A stretch of DNA of 46,823 nt from Candidatus Gallimonas merdigallinarum (lineage in GTDB: Bacteria; Bacillota; Clostridia; Christensenellales; Borkfalkiaceae): the NCBI GenBank assembly GCA_904373325.1, contig CAJFFP010000022.1:1-46823 (forward strand), given 5' to 3'. The position numbers and the translations under genes were made by a program. The notes beneath the pieces are model-generated. The model ran no database searches. It saw only the letters and a program-made list of their open reading frames with translations, and was not told the origin of the DNA. This document shows, in pieces, positions 46,727-46,823 of this stretch (position 1 is the first letter of the stretch; each line of letters begins with the position of its first letter).

Positions 46727-46823
46727 ATGAGTTTTGCAAAAGATTTCGTGTGGGGCGTGGCGACCGCCGCCTATCAGATCGAGGGCGGCGCGTACGAGGG
46801 CGACAAGGGGCTGAACGGCTGGG
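46727..46823 (+). CDS. Glycoside hydrolase family 1 enzyme, 5' part only
   Basis: The window ends after 32 codons. The N terminus [19 protein letters not shown] is the GH1 N-terminal signature ([14 protein letters not shown]). The [12 protein letters not shown] that follows fits a beta-glucosidase more than a phospho-glycosidase, but that is not decisive. RBS GGAGGG at about 46712-46717 precedes ATG 46727. The gene is cut by the window edge, not truncated biologically. Confidence 0.92.
   Translation, partial: MSFAKDFVWGVATAAYQIEGGAYEGDKGLNGW

Noticed and set aside
1-46823. tRNA or rRNA genes and CRISPR arrays
   Set aside because: No T-loop GGTTCRA context with cloverleaf, no rRNA core and no regularly spaced direct repeats were seen in the intergenic gaps.

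Overview
The window is chromosomal DNA from a GC-rich, spore-lineage Firmicute. The gene set (spo0A, CotF-type coat proteins, mcsA-mcsB-clpC, a SpoIIA/SigB-type partner-switching operon, reverse rubrerythrin) and the ftsK-rimO-pgsA-cinA-recA order point to Clostridia. Codon bias and intergenic repeats make me favour an uncultured gut lineage of the Christensenellales/Borkfalkiaceae type; that placement is inference. Almost all genes read rightwards. Many intergenic gaps carry textbook sigma-A promoters (TTGACA-N17-TATAAT) and strong intrinsic terminators. I saw no tRNA, rRNA or CRISPR array.

Layout. 1-454: hairpin-rich repeat/leader DNA before clpX. 455-6.7 kb: clpX, a UgpC/MsmX-type sugar ABC ATPase, a 10-TM metal exporter-like permease, hisC, and a degenerate glycerol-1-phosphate-dehydrogenase-like gene coupled to a NagD/AraL-type HAD phosphatase. 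7.5-9.3 kb: a four-gene translationally coupled operon of STAS protein, degenerate anti-sigma-like protein, SigB/SigF-type sigma factor and a second HATPase. 9.5-14.5 kb: a membrane protein (minus strand), a PucR-type regulator, an S41 protease and small proteins. 14.5-17.6 kb: cysteine-desulfurase-like gene divergent from a DUF3343 gene, nth, two CotF-like genes and two tiny acidic/basic ORFs separated by GC hairpins. 17.7-22.2 kb: orphan Wzz-like protein, ychF, argS. 22.2-24.9 kb: tandem structured repeats, a phosphoglycolate-phosphatase-like gene, reverse rubrerythrin, and a strikingly AT-rich foreign gene bracketed by a 69-bp duplication of the rubrerythrin 3' end. 25.0-33.4 kb: GH42 beta-galactosidase, membrane-bound XRE regulator, unknown membrane protein, DUF1653, mcsA, mcsB, clpC (no ctsR seen). 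33.4-37.0 kb: alpha/beta hydrolase, a MITE-like inverted-repeat element, an ABC-F protein, spo0A. 37.3-46.8 kb: ftsK/spoIIIE, rimO, pgsA, cinA, recA, nadE and the start of a GH1 glycosidase.

Most worth a second look: (1) spo0A whose receiver domain has lost the phospho-acceptor Asp and most of the acidic pocket while the DNA-binding domain is intact; (2) the AT-rich ORF with the 69-bp rubrerythrin duplication and a perfect 23-bp palindrome at its promoter; (3) the partner-switching operon with one apparently dead and one live-looking HATPase around the sigma factor; (4) an interspersed repeat whose hairpin stems vary in sequence but stay paired; (5) strong promoters placed so that nth and the XRE gene would be leaderless or nearly so.

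Everything is read by eye from sequence; no database search or folding program was run.
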